The translations under genes were made by a program, and so were the position numbers. The notes beneath the pieces are model-generated. The model saw nothing but the letters and a program-made list of their open reading frames with translations, had not been told where the DNA came from and did no database searches. 64,000 bases of DNA from G963677185 sp963677185 (GTDB taxonomy: Bacteria; Bacillota; Syntrophomonadia; Syntrophomonadales; Syntrophomonadaceae), in the NCBI GenBank assembly GCA_963677185.1, contig OY781889.1, positions 2,852,001 to 2,916,000 on the forward strand. The letters are read 5' to 3'. Shown here piece by piece: positions 26,082 through 36,765 of the stretch; the first letter of the stretch is position 1, and the number at the start of each line of letters is the position of its first letter.

Positions 26082-28979
26082 TTAAATTCGGAAACGGCGC
26101 ATCATATCATCCAGTTTTTCTGCAACACCGGTCAAATCGCGAGCTGCTGAACTGGTTTTTTCTGCTCCGTCAGCGGTTTCTTCGGCTACCTTCCGGATAT
26201 TGACCATGGTCTGGCTGATTTCTCCTGCGCCTTTGGATATTTCGTTGGCCGAACGAGCTACGTTGGCAACCCGGCTGGAGGCTTCGTCCGTATTACGGGA
26301 TACTTCGCCAGAGGCCACCGACAATTCGGACGCCGAACGGGCTATTTCCCTTACTCCACGGGAGGCTTCTGTTGAACTGCGGCTTACGTCATCAAAACGC
26401 CTTGATATATCTCCAATTTCGGCGCTGATAATCCCAACCATGTCAGCGCTCACTACCATGGCTTCGGAGATACTGCCAACCGTTGCTGACTGTTCATTAA
26501 CCGCAGCCGCTATGCTATTAGTAATATCAGTAATTTCTTCGATAACCCGGTTGATTTCTCCTACGGTAACTACCGCCCCGGACATACTGTCCTGCATATC
26601 CTCAATCTGCTGGCTGATCTCATCGGTAGCCGACGCGGTCTGCTTGGCCAGTTCCTTAACTTCATTGGCAACCACCGCAAAACCCTTACCTGCTTCACCG
26701 GCTCCAGCAGCTTCTATAGCCGCATTCAAAGCCAGCATATTCGTTTGGTCGGCAATATTATTAATCACTCCTACAATTTTGCCAATCTGCCGGGAAGAAC
26801 GCTCCAGCTTCACAATCATGCTGCTGGTGTCATGGGCTCTGGTTTCGGCATTGCTGGCGATCTTTCTGGAGTGCTCACAACTCCGGCTTACTTCATTCAG
26901 GGAAATATCGATCTGTTTTACGGCGGCGGCAACTGAATAAACATTATTCGAGACCTCTTCGGCCGACAGAACCGCCTTCTTGAAACTATCGCCCGTCTGT
27001 TCCATGACCTGAGTGGCCTGGTTGACTCCCACTGCGGTTTCCTCAGCTGCAGAAGCCATGGTCCGAATAGTGGACGACATTTCCTCGATTGCAGAAGCAA
27101 TTTGGTCGATGTTGCTGCTGGCTTCATTTGAGGCACTGGCCGTTGATTCTATGCTGGCAGTGATTTCATCCACCGCAGCGCTGGCAATGCCTGAACGTTC
27201 GCTGGTTTCTTCACTATGAGCTGTCATTGCCTGGGCAATGCGGAGTAATTCATGGGCTGAACCGTGCAACAGCCTGATAGTATCGCCCATTTCTCCAGCC
27301 ATGCTCATCGCTGAACGCCGGGCTGTGGCTATTTCAGTGCAATCAACCAGAATGAGCAACGCACCCAGCGTTTGCCCGGCCGGATCTATTATCGGGCTCG
27401 ACATGTAATCGATATCATAGCCCTGGCCGCCGGGATTAGCTTTTACTGTTTTCTTGTCTGACATTCGGTTTACTATACAGGTCCTGCCCAGACAAGCGTC
27501 GCTCTGGCAGAGCTCAGTGCGGAAACAATCATAGCATTTGCGGCCTGCGATGTTAGCAGCTCCAATCATTTTCATTCCGGATTTATTGACAAACTGCACA
27601 TCAAAGTTGTTATTGATAATCATAATCGGGAACGGCATGTTGTTGATGTGACCGACCAGGGCGTCCAGGGTATCGTTCACACCCTTGACGATCGCTCGGA
27701 AATCACCCTGATGCCGGCTGGCATCCACCCGGGTGTCCAGCCTCCCTTCAACCGCCGAACGGGATAAAAGACTGGTATCGGATATGAGCAGATTGACAGC
27801 GTCAATTACCATGTTCAGGCTATCTTTGATTTCATTAAAATCGCCTCGATATTCAGTCTCAATTCGATGAGGAATGTCGCCTTTAGCGATCTTGTGAAGA
27901 AAATCAGACGTTGCGATTATGGGATGGGCAAACGCGTCTACCAGGGCGTTGATTTCTCCTACCAGTGCTGCCCAGTCTCCTTTGAATGATTCGGCATCCC
28001 CTCTGGCATTTAGCTGGCCGGCTCTCGCTTCTAAAATCAATCGTTTGATCTCTGAGGTCAGGAGGTTCAAGGAACCGAGCATGTCTACCATGCTTTTTCC
28101 CATAACATCAGCCTCGGAACGGGGCTTGACCTGAACGGATAAATCACCTTCGGCAATATGTTGAACAATATCTGCCTGTTTTTTAATATCAGTTATTATA
28201 TTCTTGAAGGAATTAACCATGATTCCCAGTTCATCGTGGCTTTCATAATCAATGACAATATCCAGATCACCTTCAGACAGTTGTTCGGCGGCTCTTACCA
28301 CCTGGTTAAGCGGTGTGGTTATCGCCCGGGCAATATATCTGCCATGATAAGTGGCAACTGCCATAGCAATAACAACCACAGCAATCATGAACCACACGGT
28401 TTTAGCTGCTGTCTGGCCGTTTTTTTCAGCTCCGGCCTGCGCGGATTGAATCTTCAAGGTTGTAAGCCTGTCAATGGCTGCCTGTTCGCCATTCGCAGCG
28501 TTTTGCATTTCTCCATGCAGCAGAGCTATGGCTTCAAGATCCTTGTTGGCCGCGGCCAGGATGCCTATCTGTTCCAAATGACCTGCGTAAGCCTTTCTGG
28601 CCACTTGCATTTCGTCATATGCCTGGGCCATTTCTGGAGAATCGATGGTCTGGTAATACTGCTCGCACTGATTGTCAATATCTGCCCTGAGCGTGCTGAT
28701 GGAATCGGATAAACGGTTAATATCGGTGGGATCCTGGGCTAAAATCATGTCGCGAATATGTACCTGGATCTTTTGGAAATCTACCGACATTGCACCTGTA
28801 TTTTGCAAGGACTTGCCGTATATGGAATTAATATCACGTCCCTGGTTTTCCACGCTGTTGATGTTCACTATGCCTATCACTCCGACCAAACCGGCCAGCA
28901 AGGCTACCATGATAAATGCGAACAATAATTTGGAGCCAATTTTCATGTTTTGAAACCACATAGCGCTTCTATCTCCCAT
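26082..28979 (-). CDS. Methyl-accepting chemotaxis protein with Cys-rich PAS domain
   Basis: A 965-residue chemoreceptor. It has an N-terminal helix (about 18-40), an outer four-helix sensor, a second membrane helix (about 190-210), several HAMP repeats, a PAS domain and a signalling domain with the hairpin sequence [20 protein letters not shown]. The PAS region near residues 479-500 carries five cysteines in [20 protein letters not shown] plus the next Cys, which could bind a metal, heme or iron-sulfur cluster. The gene starts right after cheW; a second Met at residue 7 is also possible as start. Confidence 0.93.
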   Translation of the reverse strand: MGDRSAMWFQNMKIGSKLLFAFIMVALLAGLVGVIGIVNINSVENQGRDINSIYGKSLQNTGAMSVDFQKIQVHIRDMILAQDPTDINRLSDSISTLRADIDNQCEQYYQTIDSPEMAQAYDEMQVARKAYAGHLEQIGILAAANKDLEAIALLHGEMQNAANGEQAAIDRLTTLKIQSAQAGAEKNGQTAAKTVWFMIAVVVIAMAVATYHGRYIARAITTPLNQVVRAAEQLSEGDLDIVIDYESHDELGIMVNSFKNIITDIKKQADIVQHIAEGDLSVQVKPRSEADVMGKSMVDMLGSLNLLTSEIKRLILEARAGQLNARGDAESFKGDWAALVGEINALVDAFAHPIIATSDFLHKIAKGDIPHRIETEYRGDFNEIKDSLNMVIDAVNLLISDTSLLSRSAVEGRLDTRVDASRHQGDFRAIVKGVNDTLDALVGHINNMPFPIMIINNNFDVQFVNKSGMKMIGAANIAGRKCYDCFRTELCQSDACLGRTCIVNRMSDKKTVKANPGGQGYDIDYMSSPIIDPAGQTLGALLILVDCTEIATARRSAMSMAGEMGDTIRLLHGSAHELLRIAQAMTAHSEETSERSGIASAAVDEITASIESTASASNEASSNIDQIASAIEEMSSTIRTMASAAEETAVGVNQATQVMEQTGDSFKKAVLSAEEVSNNVYSVAAAVKQIDISLNEVSRSCEHSRKIASNAETRAHDTSSMIVKLERSSRQIGKIVGVINNIADQTNMLALNAAIEAAGAGEAGKGFAVVANEVKELAKQTASATDEISQQIEDMQDSMSGAVVTVGEINRVIEEITDITNSIAAAVNEQSATVGSISEAMVVSADMVGIISAEIGDISRRFDDVSRSSTEASRGVREIARSASELSVASGEVSRNTDEASSRVANVARSANEISKGAGEISQTMVNIRKVAEETADGAEKTSSAARDLTGVAEKLDDMMRRFRI

Positions 28980-29423
28980 CTATTCCATATCTCCTTCCAT
29001 ATGTCTGAACAAGGCCTCTGTATCAATAATAGGAATTATTTCCGACTCAAGCTTGCAAACTTCAGTTCCCGGGAAATCTTCTATACCGTAATAGTGTGCG
29101 GGCATGGCTTCACACGCTGCTTCCTCCACATCTACGACCTCACCGGGCTTGTCTATCAGAAACGCAATCTGTTCATCCTCTCCCGCTATGGGCCGCATCA
29201 CCATGCAGAAACACCCCGGTTCAGCCGCTTCTGGTACATTTAGAATTTTTTTAAGATTAAAAACGGGAATGATGCTGCCTCTCAGATTCATCAGCCCCAG
29301 AATCTGCTCGGAACTGCCGGGCACCGGATTAAAATCCAGAGAGCGATTGACTTCCTTCACACATCTGATATCTATACCTATTAGCATATCATTAAGGAAA
29401 AAGCTAAACAATTTACCCTGCAT
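28980..29423 (-). CDS. cheW: CheW coupling protein
   Basis: A 147-residue single CheW domain, with ILGLMNLRGSIIPVFNLKKI as the signature. It couples receptors to the CheA encoded directly upstream, whose end it overlaps by about 11 bases. It differs clearly from the solo CheW at 6318-6797. Confidence 0.93.
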   Translation of the reverse strand: MQGKLFSFFLNDMLIGIDIRCVKEVNRSLDFNPVPGSSEQILGLMNLRGSIIPVFNLKKILNVPEAAEPGCFCMVMRPIAGEDEQIAFLIDKPGEVVDVEEAACEAMPAHYYGIEDFPGTEVCKLESEIIPIIDTEALFRHMEGDME

Positions 29424-32400
29424 TGGCGGCTTGCCTCTCCTTCAACAGCTCATTTATCTTAATGAGGAGATTATTTTTATCCAGCTTGGTTTCATATGCG
29501 TCGAATCCTGCTTCCAGTCCTTTGTGCGCATATATATCACCGGAAAGAGACGTCAGGGCCATAGCCGGAATTCCTGCCATGGAGGGTTCCGAACGCAGAT
29601 GCCTTATAAACTGCAATCCGTCCATTTCCGGCATGTTTATATCGCTAACAATGATATCGATTGCCGTGTTATTTATTATCTCCAACCCTTCCTGGCCGTT
29701 AACAGCAAGGAAAACCTGGCATCCCGCCGCTTCTAGATATTCACGCTCTATCCGAGCAAAAAAAGGAGTATCTTCCAGCAGCAGTACCCGGCACCCCTCA
29801 AGCATAGGCAGTTTCAATGAGCTCTCACCGTCTCTCCCCAGGGTGCTGCTTCCGAATTCCGCCTGCTCCAGAACATCATATAAATTGAGCAGGAGGACAA
29901 TGCGATCCTGAATAACCGCCGTTCCAAGAATTCCAGGGGATTTGACCGTATCGTCGTTAAAATAGATTGCAGCCTCTACAGTATCATATATTTTTTCGAA
30001 TAAAATGGCTACGGGTCGCGGCACAAGCTTGGGAATCAAGATATATTTGCGGCCGCTTCCAGATTCGTTCCTGGCCACCGGCAGGTAGTCTTCCGGGCGA
30101 ATAACCCGGATGATCTCGCCACGGTACTTAATAAAACGCCGCTCGCCAATCTCTTCCATATCTTCATTCTTGATTTCCTGAACCCGGGCAATCATGGACA
30201 TATCCACTCCGAAAGTTTCCGGGCCGGAACATTTGAAGATCATTACCTGCTGCCGCTCATGCATCGCCTCACGGTCAGCCCGCTCCGGTGCAATTATAGA
30301 GCTGAAACGCTCTTCATTGGCCGGCCATTGTATTTGCTCGGCTATCCCCGCAACGTCAAGAATCATGGCGGTGCGTCCATCGCCTAAAATGGTCACTCCG
30401 GAATAATAACTGCATCCGGCCAGGCAGCCGGGCACAGGCTTCACCAGTATTTCCTCCCCGTCATGGATTTTATCTACAATTAATCCAAAACGCCTGGCTC
30501 CTGACTTCAAAACCAGTATACGGATATAATCCTGCCCGCCGGTCAATGAAGCTCGCCAGCCGTTTACAAGTCCGGCCATCTTTTCATCACTGACATCCGG
30601 GCATTCTGCCTCTTCCCCGCTTCCTTCTCCAATTGGGCTTTCCACACTCACCTGGCCTGGTCGTTTGAACACGCTGCGCAGGTGTATCAATGGCATCAAG
30701 CTTCCGCGCAGCCTCACTACCGGAGCCCCGCACACCAGCTCAATGCGCCCCGTTCTTTCATCAGGCTGTATTCTGATCATTTCCTGCAGGTTAGCCCGTG
30801 GTAGAGTGAACCTGGTACCGGCGGCTTCAACAATTATAGCTGGGACAATTGCCACCGTCAGCGGTAAAGTGAGGTCAAAGACCGTTCCACCGCCTAATTC
30901 AGTTATTATGTCCACTGTTCCGCCCATTTTTTCTATATTGGTTTTGACCACATCCATGCCGACTCCTCGGCCTGATAATTCGCTTAAACTGGAGGCGGTT
31001 GAAAAACCCGGGCGGAAGATCAGGTTCAGTATTTCCAATTCGCTCATCTGCTCGATTTCCGCATTCGTCACCAGGCCTCGCCGCACGGCCGATTCTTTAA
31101 TACGCTGCCGGTCAATGCCGGCTCCATCGTCGCTGACCAGCACATGAACCTGGCCGCCTTCGTGATAGGATTGCAATTCGATCCTTCCGCTGCGCCTTTT
31201 ACCACTGCCTTCGCGCTGCAGCGGAAACTCAATTCCATGATCCACCGCATTGCGAAAGATATGAGTGAGCGGATCACCCAGCCCTTCAATAATGGATTTA
31301 TCCATTTCCACGTCGCCGCCTTTTATGACCAGCTCGATTTCTTTGCCGGTTTTACGTGACAGATCCCTGAGCATACGTGGAAACTTGCTAAAAACCGTGG
31401 ATATTGGCTGCAGCCGAGTCTGCATTATTTTGGCTTGCAGCTCACTGGTCAAATGGTCAATGTTATGCAGAACCCGGTCCAGTCCTTCTACTCTTCCGGT
31501 GTACGGAGCGCTCATCCTCACCAGCTGGTTGCGGGCCAGCACCATTTCTCCGGCCAGACTTAGAAGATCATTCAGGGTTTTTATATGAACGCGTATGCTT
31601 TCATCGTTAAGACCGGATGTTATAGCCTGCTCGGACATGATTTCTTCATCGACCGGCCGGGCAGACCGGTCGGCTACGGGTCTTTCCCGTTCTTTCAAGC
31701 GAGGGGGCGGCTCGGGAGCCCTTTCATATACAACTGGCCTGGGTTCAGGAATTCTTTCCGGCAAACTCGATTCATAAAGGGCGGCAACAGGCGTTTCAGT
31801 CTTTTGCTCCCAAACCGGCCGCATCTCTGATACCAGGTTTTCATCGATATCCAGGGCCATAACCATCAAGCGCTTTTCCAGAACCGTCGAAAAAAGAAAA
31901 ATGAATTCAGAATTAATATCCAGGTCGCTATCCAGATCGGCCACTTCTCCGCTGCTGGTGTAGCTCTGAATAACGCTGCCGATGGACGTAATCTTTTTCA
32001 TGAATAAAAGGGGGTTGCTGGATATGTCTCCGCTCCCTGCGCACAGGTTAAACGATACCCGGTATATATGATGGCCATGCTTGAGGCTGTCGCTGATTAT
32101 TATTCGTTCAGAACCGCCCAGCTTCAACTCGCAGCCGTTTTCATCCGCAAGAGACAGCGAACCGGCTGTTGACAGGAGTGCGGCTCCGGTATCCGCATCG
32201 GGATCAGGCTCCGAAAGAAGCTGCAATTTTAACAGATGGCGGTCAATATCATAGCTGTTGCTATTGGCAACATCACCAATCATCTGTTTTAGACAGTCGT
32301 TAGCTTCCATTAGCACATCGCCCATCACGTCGCGATAGATCAAATCTCCGCTGCGAAGAGCTCCGAAAAGTGTTTCCATTAGATGGGACAGGGCAACGAT

Positions 32401-32580
32401 TTTATCGAGGCCAAAGAAACCGGCAGTTCCTTTAATACTGTGCACTGCCCGAAAAATGCGATTTATCATTTCGCTGTTAACTTTGCCGCGTTCCATCTCC
32501 AGCAGCGATTCTTCGACGGTTTCGATATGTACAACCGCTTCTTCAACAAATTCGTTGATAAAATCCAGATTGTCCAGCAC
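29413..32580 (-). CDS. cheA: Hybrid CheA kinase with two CheW-like domains and a receiver
   Basis: A 1055-residue chemotaxis histidine kinase. Domains in order: Hpt with the phosphorylated His in FRAVHSIKGTAGFFG (about 47), a Pro/Arg-rich linker (about 250-320), dimerisation and ATPase domains (IMQTRLQPIS; DPLTHIFRNAVDHGIE; GRGVGMDVVKTNIEKMGG), a CheW-like domain, a second CheW-like domain (about 735-900), and a C-terminal receiver with VSDINMPEMDG. The GTG at 32580 is preferred because GGAGGTGG lies upstream; the ATG at 32598 would overlap that site. It heads the chemotaxis operon. Confidence 0.93.
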   Translation of the reverse strand: MLDNLDFINEFVEEAVVHIETVEESLLEMERGKVNSEMINRIFRAVHSIKGTAGFFGLDKIVALSHLMETLFGALRSGDLIYRDVMGDVLMEANDCLKQMIGDVANSNSYDIDRHLLKLQLLSEPDPDADTGAALLSTAGSLSLADENGCELKLGGSERIIISDSLKHGHHIYRVSFNLCAGSGDISSNPLLFMKKITSIGSVIQSYTSSGEVADLDSDLDINSEFIFLFSTVLEKRLMVMALDIDENLVSEMRPVWEQKTETPVAALYESSLPERIPEPRPVVYERAPEPPPRLKERERPVADRSARPVDEEIMSEQAITSGLNDESIRVHIKTLNDLLSLAGEMVLARNQLVRMSAPYTGRVEGLDRVLHNIDHLTSELQAKIMQTRLQPISTVFSKFPRMLRDLSRKTGKEIELVIKGGDVEMDKSIIEGLGDPLTHIFRNAVDHGIEFPLQREGSGKRRSGRIELQSYHEGGQVHVLVSDDGAGIDRQRIKESAVRRGLVTNAEIEQMSELEILNLIFRPGFSTASSLSELSGRGVGMDVVKTNIEKMGGTVDIITELGGGTVFDLTLPLTVAIVPAIIVEAAGTRFTLPRANLQEMIRIQPDERTGRIELVCGAPVVRLRGSLMPLIHLRSVFKRPGQVSVESPIGEGSGEEAECPDVSDEKMAGLVNGWRASLTGGQDYIRILVLKSGARRFGLIVDKIHDGEEILVKPVPGCLAGCSYYSGVTILGDGRTAMILDVAGIAEQIQWPANEERFSSIIAPERADREAMHERQQVMIFKCSGPETFGVDMSMIARVQEIKNEDMEEIGERRFIKYRGEIIRVIRPEDYLPVARNESGSGRKYILIPKLVPRPVAILFEKIYDTVEAAIYFNDDTVKSPGILGTAVIQDRIVLLLNLYDVLEQAEFGSSTLGRDGESSLKLPMLEGCRVLLLEDTPFFARIEREYLEAAGCQVFLAVNGQEGLEIINNTAIDIIVSDINMPEMDGLQFIRHLRSEPSMAGIPAMALTSLSGDIYAHKGLEAGFDAYETKLDKNNLLIKINELLKERQAANAG

Positions 32581-32652
32581 GCTTTCTTCCACCTCCATTC
32601 GCGCGGGTGGTAACCTATATATATATCGTCATAATTCAAAATTACTTGCCTG

Positions 32653-33819
32653 TCATTCCGGCTTGATATCACTCAATATCTCCTGATAAACGAGTGGCAG
32701 AGGCTTATCCCTGCTGGCGGCTATCTTCTTACAGGCATCATATTCAGGACTGAACTTGATAAAGTCTCCTCTATATCTGCCGTATTTCACCGGCACCGGA
32801 CCATAGCGGGTATCGATCATGCGGGTTTCCCTTTCCAGCTCTTCCCGTTGAACCGGATATTTGCGCAAACCGAAGGTCGATGTCTGCCGAAAAACAATAT
32901 CCTCAAGGTCGGGCAATAGATTCTGCCGGCAGATCAAGCTTAATATCTGTCCCGGCCGGTTTTTCTTCATAATGGTCGGAGTCACGAAAACATCCAGCGC
33001 TCCCTTTTCCAGCAATAGCGGAAAAAGGTAAGAGTAGAACTCCGGATTCATATCGTCAATATTGGTTTCTATTATCCATAAAGGTCCTTCCGAAACCGCT
33101 TCTCCCAGGACGACTCTTAAGAGGTTGGGGAATTCAAGCTCCTTTTTCCCGCATCCGTAGCCCACCGCCTGGATTTTCATTTCCGGAAGGATGTCTGAAC
33201 CCGTGCAATATGTTTTAAGAATAACCGCTCCGGTCGGAGTGGCAAGTTCCGCTTGAATGCCGCTATTGTAAATGGCAAAGCCCTTGAGCAGCTCTAGGGT
33301 AGCAGGCGCCGGCACTGGCAGCCGGCCATGAGCGCAATCAACAAAACCCCCGCCGGTGTTGATTGCAGAGGCCATTACCCGGTCGGCATCCAGCCAGTGC
33401 ATACAGATCGAAGTTCCAACAATGTCAATTATAGCATCGATTGCGCCTACTTCATGAAAATGTATTTTGTCGATGTCAACCAGGTGGATCCGGGCCTCGG
33501 CTTCGGCCAGCAGGCGGAAAGCCTTAATGCTGGAAGTTTTAATCCCGTCATCGAGTGCACTGTCTGCGATGAGGCTTTCGATATCATATAGATTGCGATG
33601 ATTATGATGCTTTTCATGGTGATTCAGAATAACCTGGAAATCCGTGCCGCTAATGCCCTTGCGAGCCTGGCGGCCGAATGCTAATTCATAACCGGTTAGT
33701 GCCAGCCGCTTCAGTTCGTTTTCCAAAGCCCGCGCTTCCAGCCCCAAATCCAGCAGGGCCGCCACCGTCATGTCTCCGCTGATTCCGGAGAAACAATCGA
33801 AATATAATGTTTTGCTCAT
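32653..33819 (-). CDS. larC: Nickel-pincer cofactor protein LarC
   Basis: LarC inserts nickel into the pyridinium-based pincer cofactor first found in lactate racemase. The 388-residue protein begins SKTLYFDCFSGISGDMTVAA, the family signature, and includes HDHH-like His-rich NHHEKHHNHRN for metal handling. Here it is one frame, unlike the frameshifted larC1/larC2 of Lactobacillus. It overlaps larB by four bases (ATGA). larA and larE are not in the window. Confidence 0.95.
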   Translation of the reverse strand: MSKTLYFDCFSGISGDMTVAALLDLGLEARALENELKRLALTGYELAFGRQARKGISGTDFQVILNHHEKHHNHRNLYDIESLIADSALDDGIKTSSIKAFRLLAEAEARIHLVDIDKIHFHEVGAIDAIIDIVGTSICMHWLDADRVMASAINTGGGFVDCAHGRLPVPAPATLELLKGFAIYNSGIQAELATPTGAVILKTYCTGSDILPEMKIQAVGYGCGKKELEFPNLLRVVLGEAVSEGPLWIIETNIDDMNPEFYSYLFPLLLEKGALDVFVTPTIMKKNRPGQILSLICRQNLLPDLEDIVFRQTSTFGLRKYPVQREELERETRMIDTRYGPVPVKYGRYRGDFIKFSPEYDACKKIAASRDKPLPLVYQEILSDIKPE

Positions 33820-34583
33820 TTGGCTTCGTCCTCCAGGCTTCCAATACGGTTAATTCGGCTGGCCAGGCAGGCTGCACCAAATCCGTTGTCGATGTTGACT
33901 ACTCCAATGCCGTTGGCACAGCTGTTCAACATGGCCAGAAGGGCGGCAACACCTCCGAAGCTTGCTCCATAGCCGATACTGGTAGGAACAGCGATCACTG
34001 CAGTTCGGACCAGTCCGCCAATAACACTTGGAAGTGCCCCCTCCATACCAGCGACGGCAATAATGACCCGGGCTGTGTCCAGCAATTCCCGGCAGGCAAA
34101 CAAGCGATGAATTCCAGCCACCCCGGTATCGTATATTCGTTCCACCTTGTTGCCAAGCATTTCAGCTGTAATGGCAGCCTCTTCGGCTACGGGCACATCA
34201 GCTGTGCCTGCCGTTACCACCACTACCAGGCCCCGGCGCTCTATCTGGTTCTGTTCCAGGGTAATGATCCGGGCTGGCTGATGATATTTAGCTTCAGGAT
34301 AGACCTGGATAATTGCTTCAAAAGTGCTGTGCTCCGCCCGGGTCGCAATTATGTTGACCCCGCTCTTGAGAAGAGAACCAAAAATCTCCAGTATTTGCGG
34401 CTCACTCTTGCCCGGACAGAAAATCACTTCCGGCATTCCGGAGCGCAGGCTGCGATGATGGTCGATCCGCGCATACCCCAAATCTTCAAAGGGAAGGTGC
34501 TGTAACTGTTTCATGGCCGCTTCGACTTCAAGACCGCCATTTTTAATTTGCTGCAATATCTTTTCAATGTCCTGACTGTTCAG
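33816..34583 (-). CDS. larB: Nickel-pincer cofactor biosynthesis protein LarB
   Basis: LarB carboxylates and hydrolyses nicotinic acid adenine dinucleotide in the first step of pincer-cofactor synthesis. It is a PurE-like protein; GYARIDHHRSLRSGMPEVIF is the LarB hallmark, and GTADVPVAEEAAITAEMLG the core. The start is uncertain. A TTG at 34556 is far from any ribosome site, whereas CTG at 34583 lies 10 bases after GAGGAGG and yields the typical LarB start (NSQDIEKILQQIKNG). I use the CTG. It is translationally coupled to larC. Confidence 0.9.
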   Translation of the reverse strand: MNSQDIEKILQQIKNGGLEVEAAMKQLQHLPFEDLGYARIDHHRSLRSGMPEVIFCPGKSEPQILEIFGSLLKSGVNIIATRAEHSTFEAIIQVYPEAKYHQPARIITLEQNQIERRGLVVVVTAGTADVPVAEEAAITAEMLGNKVERIYDTGVAGIHRLFACRELLDTARVIIAVAGMEGALPSVIGGLVRTAVIAVPTSIGYGASFGGVAALLAMLNSCANGIGVVNIDNGFGAACLASRINRIGSLEDEAK

Positions 34584-34633
34584 TACCGTATGGCCTCCTC
34601 GTAAAAATCATCTTATCGGCATGTGCTGCCTGA

Positions 34634-35746
34634 CTATATTTTTATCAGCTCATATTCCTGGCTGCCCAGGCCCAGGCTCTCGGCATATTGCAGACATGAC
34701 TGCCAGGAAGTTATGGGATGTACTTTGGCAAACTTGTCTTCACCGGGCAGATATTTCAAATCATCCAAAACGCTGCCTGGCACATGCGGGGCGGCATTCA
34801 CCATGTCTGCACAGGCGCGGTCCAGAGCCACCGGATCAAAGGAAACAGCAATGCCAATATCTCCCACCAGCGGAACATCGTTGTGAGACCAGCAGTCACA
34901 CTGCGGCGATACGTTGTTAATGAAGTTGATATGAAATGAGGGACGATCTTTTAGCACTGCCCATGTGTACTCAACCATCTTATAGCCTGTTACTTCCGCT
35001 GCTTCGTTAAAACGGATGCGGGATGCATTAAACTGGCACATCACAACGCACTGACAGCATCCAGTGCAACGGTCAGGGTCAATAACCGCTGTGTCGAGCT
35101 CGTCGTCAATTGTAATAGCCGACTGCAGGCATGCATCAACGCATATTCCGCATGCAGTGCAGCTTTCATCGTGAATGTACGGCTTGGACGAGGAATGCAT
35201 CTCCAGTTTGCCACCCATGGAACCGCTGCCCATGCCGATGTTTTTGATCGCCCCTCCAAATCCGGTCAGTTCATGGCATTTGAAGTGATTCAAAGAGATT
35301 AAGACATCGCAGTCTGCAATGGCTGATCCTATTTTCGCGGTAGTGCAATACTTGCCGCTGACCGGTATTTCGCGGAAGTCGGTGCCTCTTAATCCGTCGG
35401 CGATAATCACACTGCAGCCTACGACTAATGGATTGAAACCGTGAACCTGGGCGACATGGAGATGATCGACGGCATTGTGCCGCTGACCTGTGTATAGCGT
35501 TCCGCAGTCGGTCAGGAAGACCCGGGCTTTTTTTTCTTTGAGAACATCCACCAGTATTGCCGCATAATCAGGGCGTATGTAGGCCATATTGCCCATTTCG
35601 CCGAAATGCGCCTTTATCGCAGTGAATTTGCGCTTGAGTTCCAGTTCCTCCAATCCCGCCTGTTGGAGCAGGGTCTTGAACTTGTCCAATATATTCTTTC
35701 CGGGGCGGGTGTGAAAATCGCAAAAATACACTTTTGACCTGGACAT
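34634..35746 (-). CDS. DUF362 iron-sulfur protein
   Basis: A 370-residue DUF362 protein with a ferredoxin-like insert carrying two [4Fe-4S] motifs, CTACGICVDACLQSA and CTGCCQCVVMC (about 195-240). The family is widespread in anaerobes and its reaction is unknown. It follows the AmmeMemoRadiSam radical SAM gene by one base, so the two are probably co-transcribed; larB lies downstream. A GGAGG site precedes the ATG. Confidence 0.88.
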   Translation of the reverse strand: MSRSKVYFCDFHTRPGKNILDKFKTLLQQAGLEELELKRKFTAIKAHFGEMGNMAYIRPDYAAILVDVLKEKKARVFLTDCGTLYTGQRHNAVDHLHVAQVHGFNPLVVGCSVIIADGLRGTDFREIPVSGKYCTTAKIGSAIADCDVLISLNHFKCHELTGFGGAIKNIGMGSGSMGGKLEMHSSSKPYIHDESCTACGICVDACLQSAITIDDELDTAVIDPDRCTGCCQCVVMCQFNASRIRFNEAAEVTGYKMVEYTWAVLKDRPSFHINFINNVSPQCDCWSHNDVPLVGDIGIAVSFDPVALDRACADMVNAAPHVPGSVLDDLKYLPGEDKFAKVHPITSWQSCLQYAESLGLGSQEYELIKI

Positions 35747-35747
35747 G

Positions 35748-36752
35748 CTATTCCTCCAATCCTTTAATGTAATCCAGCTCCGCCTGGCAGGCGGAACAAC
35801 GGCGTCCTGCCACTCCGGGAAGGCGGGTGCGATAACCGCGGCGCTCTATCAAAAGCTGGCCGCAGTTTACGCACATGGTATCATTGTGTTCGTCGGGCAG
35901 ATTGCCAGTGTAGACGAAGTTAAGATTATGCCCGGCTATATCACGCATGCGGCGCATGGTTTGCGCAGGGGTATGCGGTACAGTCATTTTGTAAGCCGGA
36001 TGATAGGCGGAAAGATGCAGCGGGATGCTGCGATCGATCTCCGCCAGCCATTTTGAAAGGCTTTCCATTTCATCATCGCTGTCATTCTCACCGGGAATCA
36101 CCAGGGTGGTTACTTCTAAGTGCATACGCCCGGCCATATTTTTAATATTCTCTTTCACGGCTTCAATATTCGCTTTGCATAGATGCCGGTAGAACCGGGT
36201 ATTAAAAGCCTTGAGATCAACATTGGCTGCATCAACCACGGGCAGCAGCTCTTCTAACGGTCCTGGATTGATGTAGCCATTGGTTACCAGGACAACTTTC
36301 AGGTCATGTTCTTTTAGAAGCCGGGCAGTATCCTGAATGTATTCAAACCAGACCAATGGTTCATTATAGGTGAAAGCCAGCCCAATGGACCCGCGGGAAG
36401 CTTCACTAATGCTAATCTCCAGCATTTCATCAGGAGACACGTAGTTAGTGGAGGGAAAGCCATGGGCGATATTGTAATTCTGGCAAAACGGGCATGAAAA
36501 ATTGCATCCCCAGCTTCCGGCCGACAGAATGACCCGGCCAGGATAGTAATGATACAGGGGCTTCTTCTCAATGGGATCAAGGGCCAGTGATGAAACCTGG
36601 CCATAACTATTAAGTACGATACTTCCGTTATTATTAAGCCTTACCCTGCATATCCCACTCTGCCCGGGCTTCAGCTTGCACTGATGCGGGCACATCAGAC
36701 AGCGGCAATTGCCGTCTTCCAGTGCTTCCTGAAAAAGAGCGGGCACACCCAT
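35748..36752 (-). CDS. amrS: AmmeMemoRadiSam system radical SAM enzyme
   Basis: A 334-residue radical SAM protein with GCNFSCPFCQNYNIA as the [4Fe-4S] CxxxCxxC site (about 80) and extra Cys-rich ends (CRCLMCPHQCKLKPGQSGIC near the N-terminus; CVNCG and CSACQAE near the C-terminus). Members of this family occur with AMMECR1 and Memo proteins; the product is unknown. AAGGAG precedes the ATG. It lies between the AmrB-A fusion and DUF362. Confidence 0.93.
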   Translation of the reverse strand: MGVPALFQEALEDGNCRCLMCPHQCKLKPGQSGICRVRLNNNGSIVLNSYGQVSSLALDPIEKKPLYHYYPGRVILSAGSWGCNFSCPFCQNYNIAHGFPSTNYVSPDEMLEISISEASRGSIGLAFTYNEPLVWFEYIQDTARLLKEHDLKVVLVTNGYINPGPLEELLPVVDAANVDLKAFNTRFYRHLCKANIEAVKENIKNMAGRMHLEVTTLVIPGENDSDDEMESLSKWLAEIDRSIPLHLSAYHPAYKMTVPHTPAQTMRRMRDIAGHNLNFVYTGNLPDEHNDTMCVNCGQLLIERRGYRTRLPGVAGRRCSACQAELDYIKGLEE

Positions 36753-36765
36753 AGAAGAATTCTCC

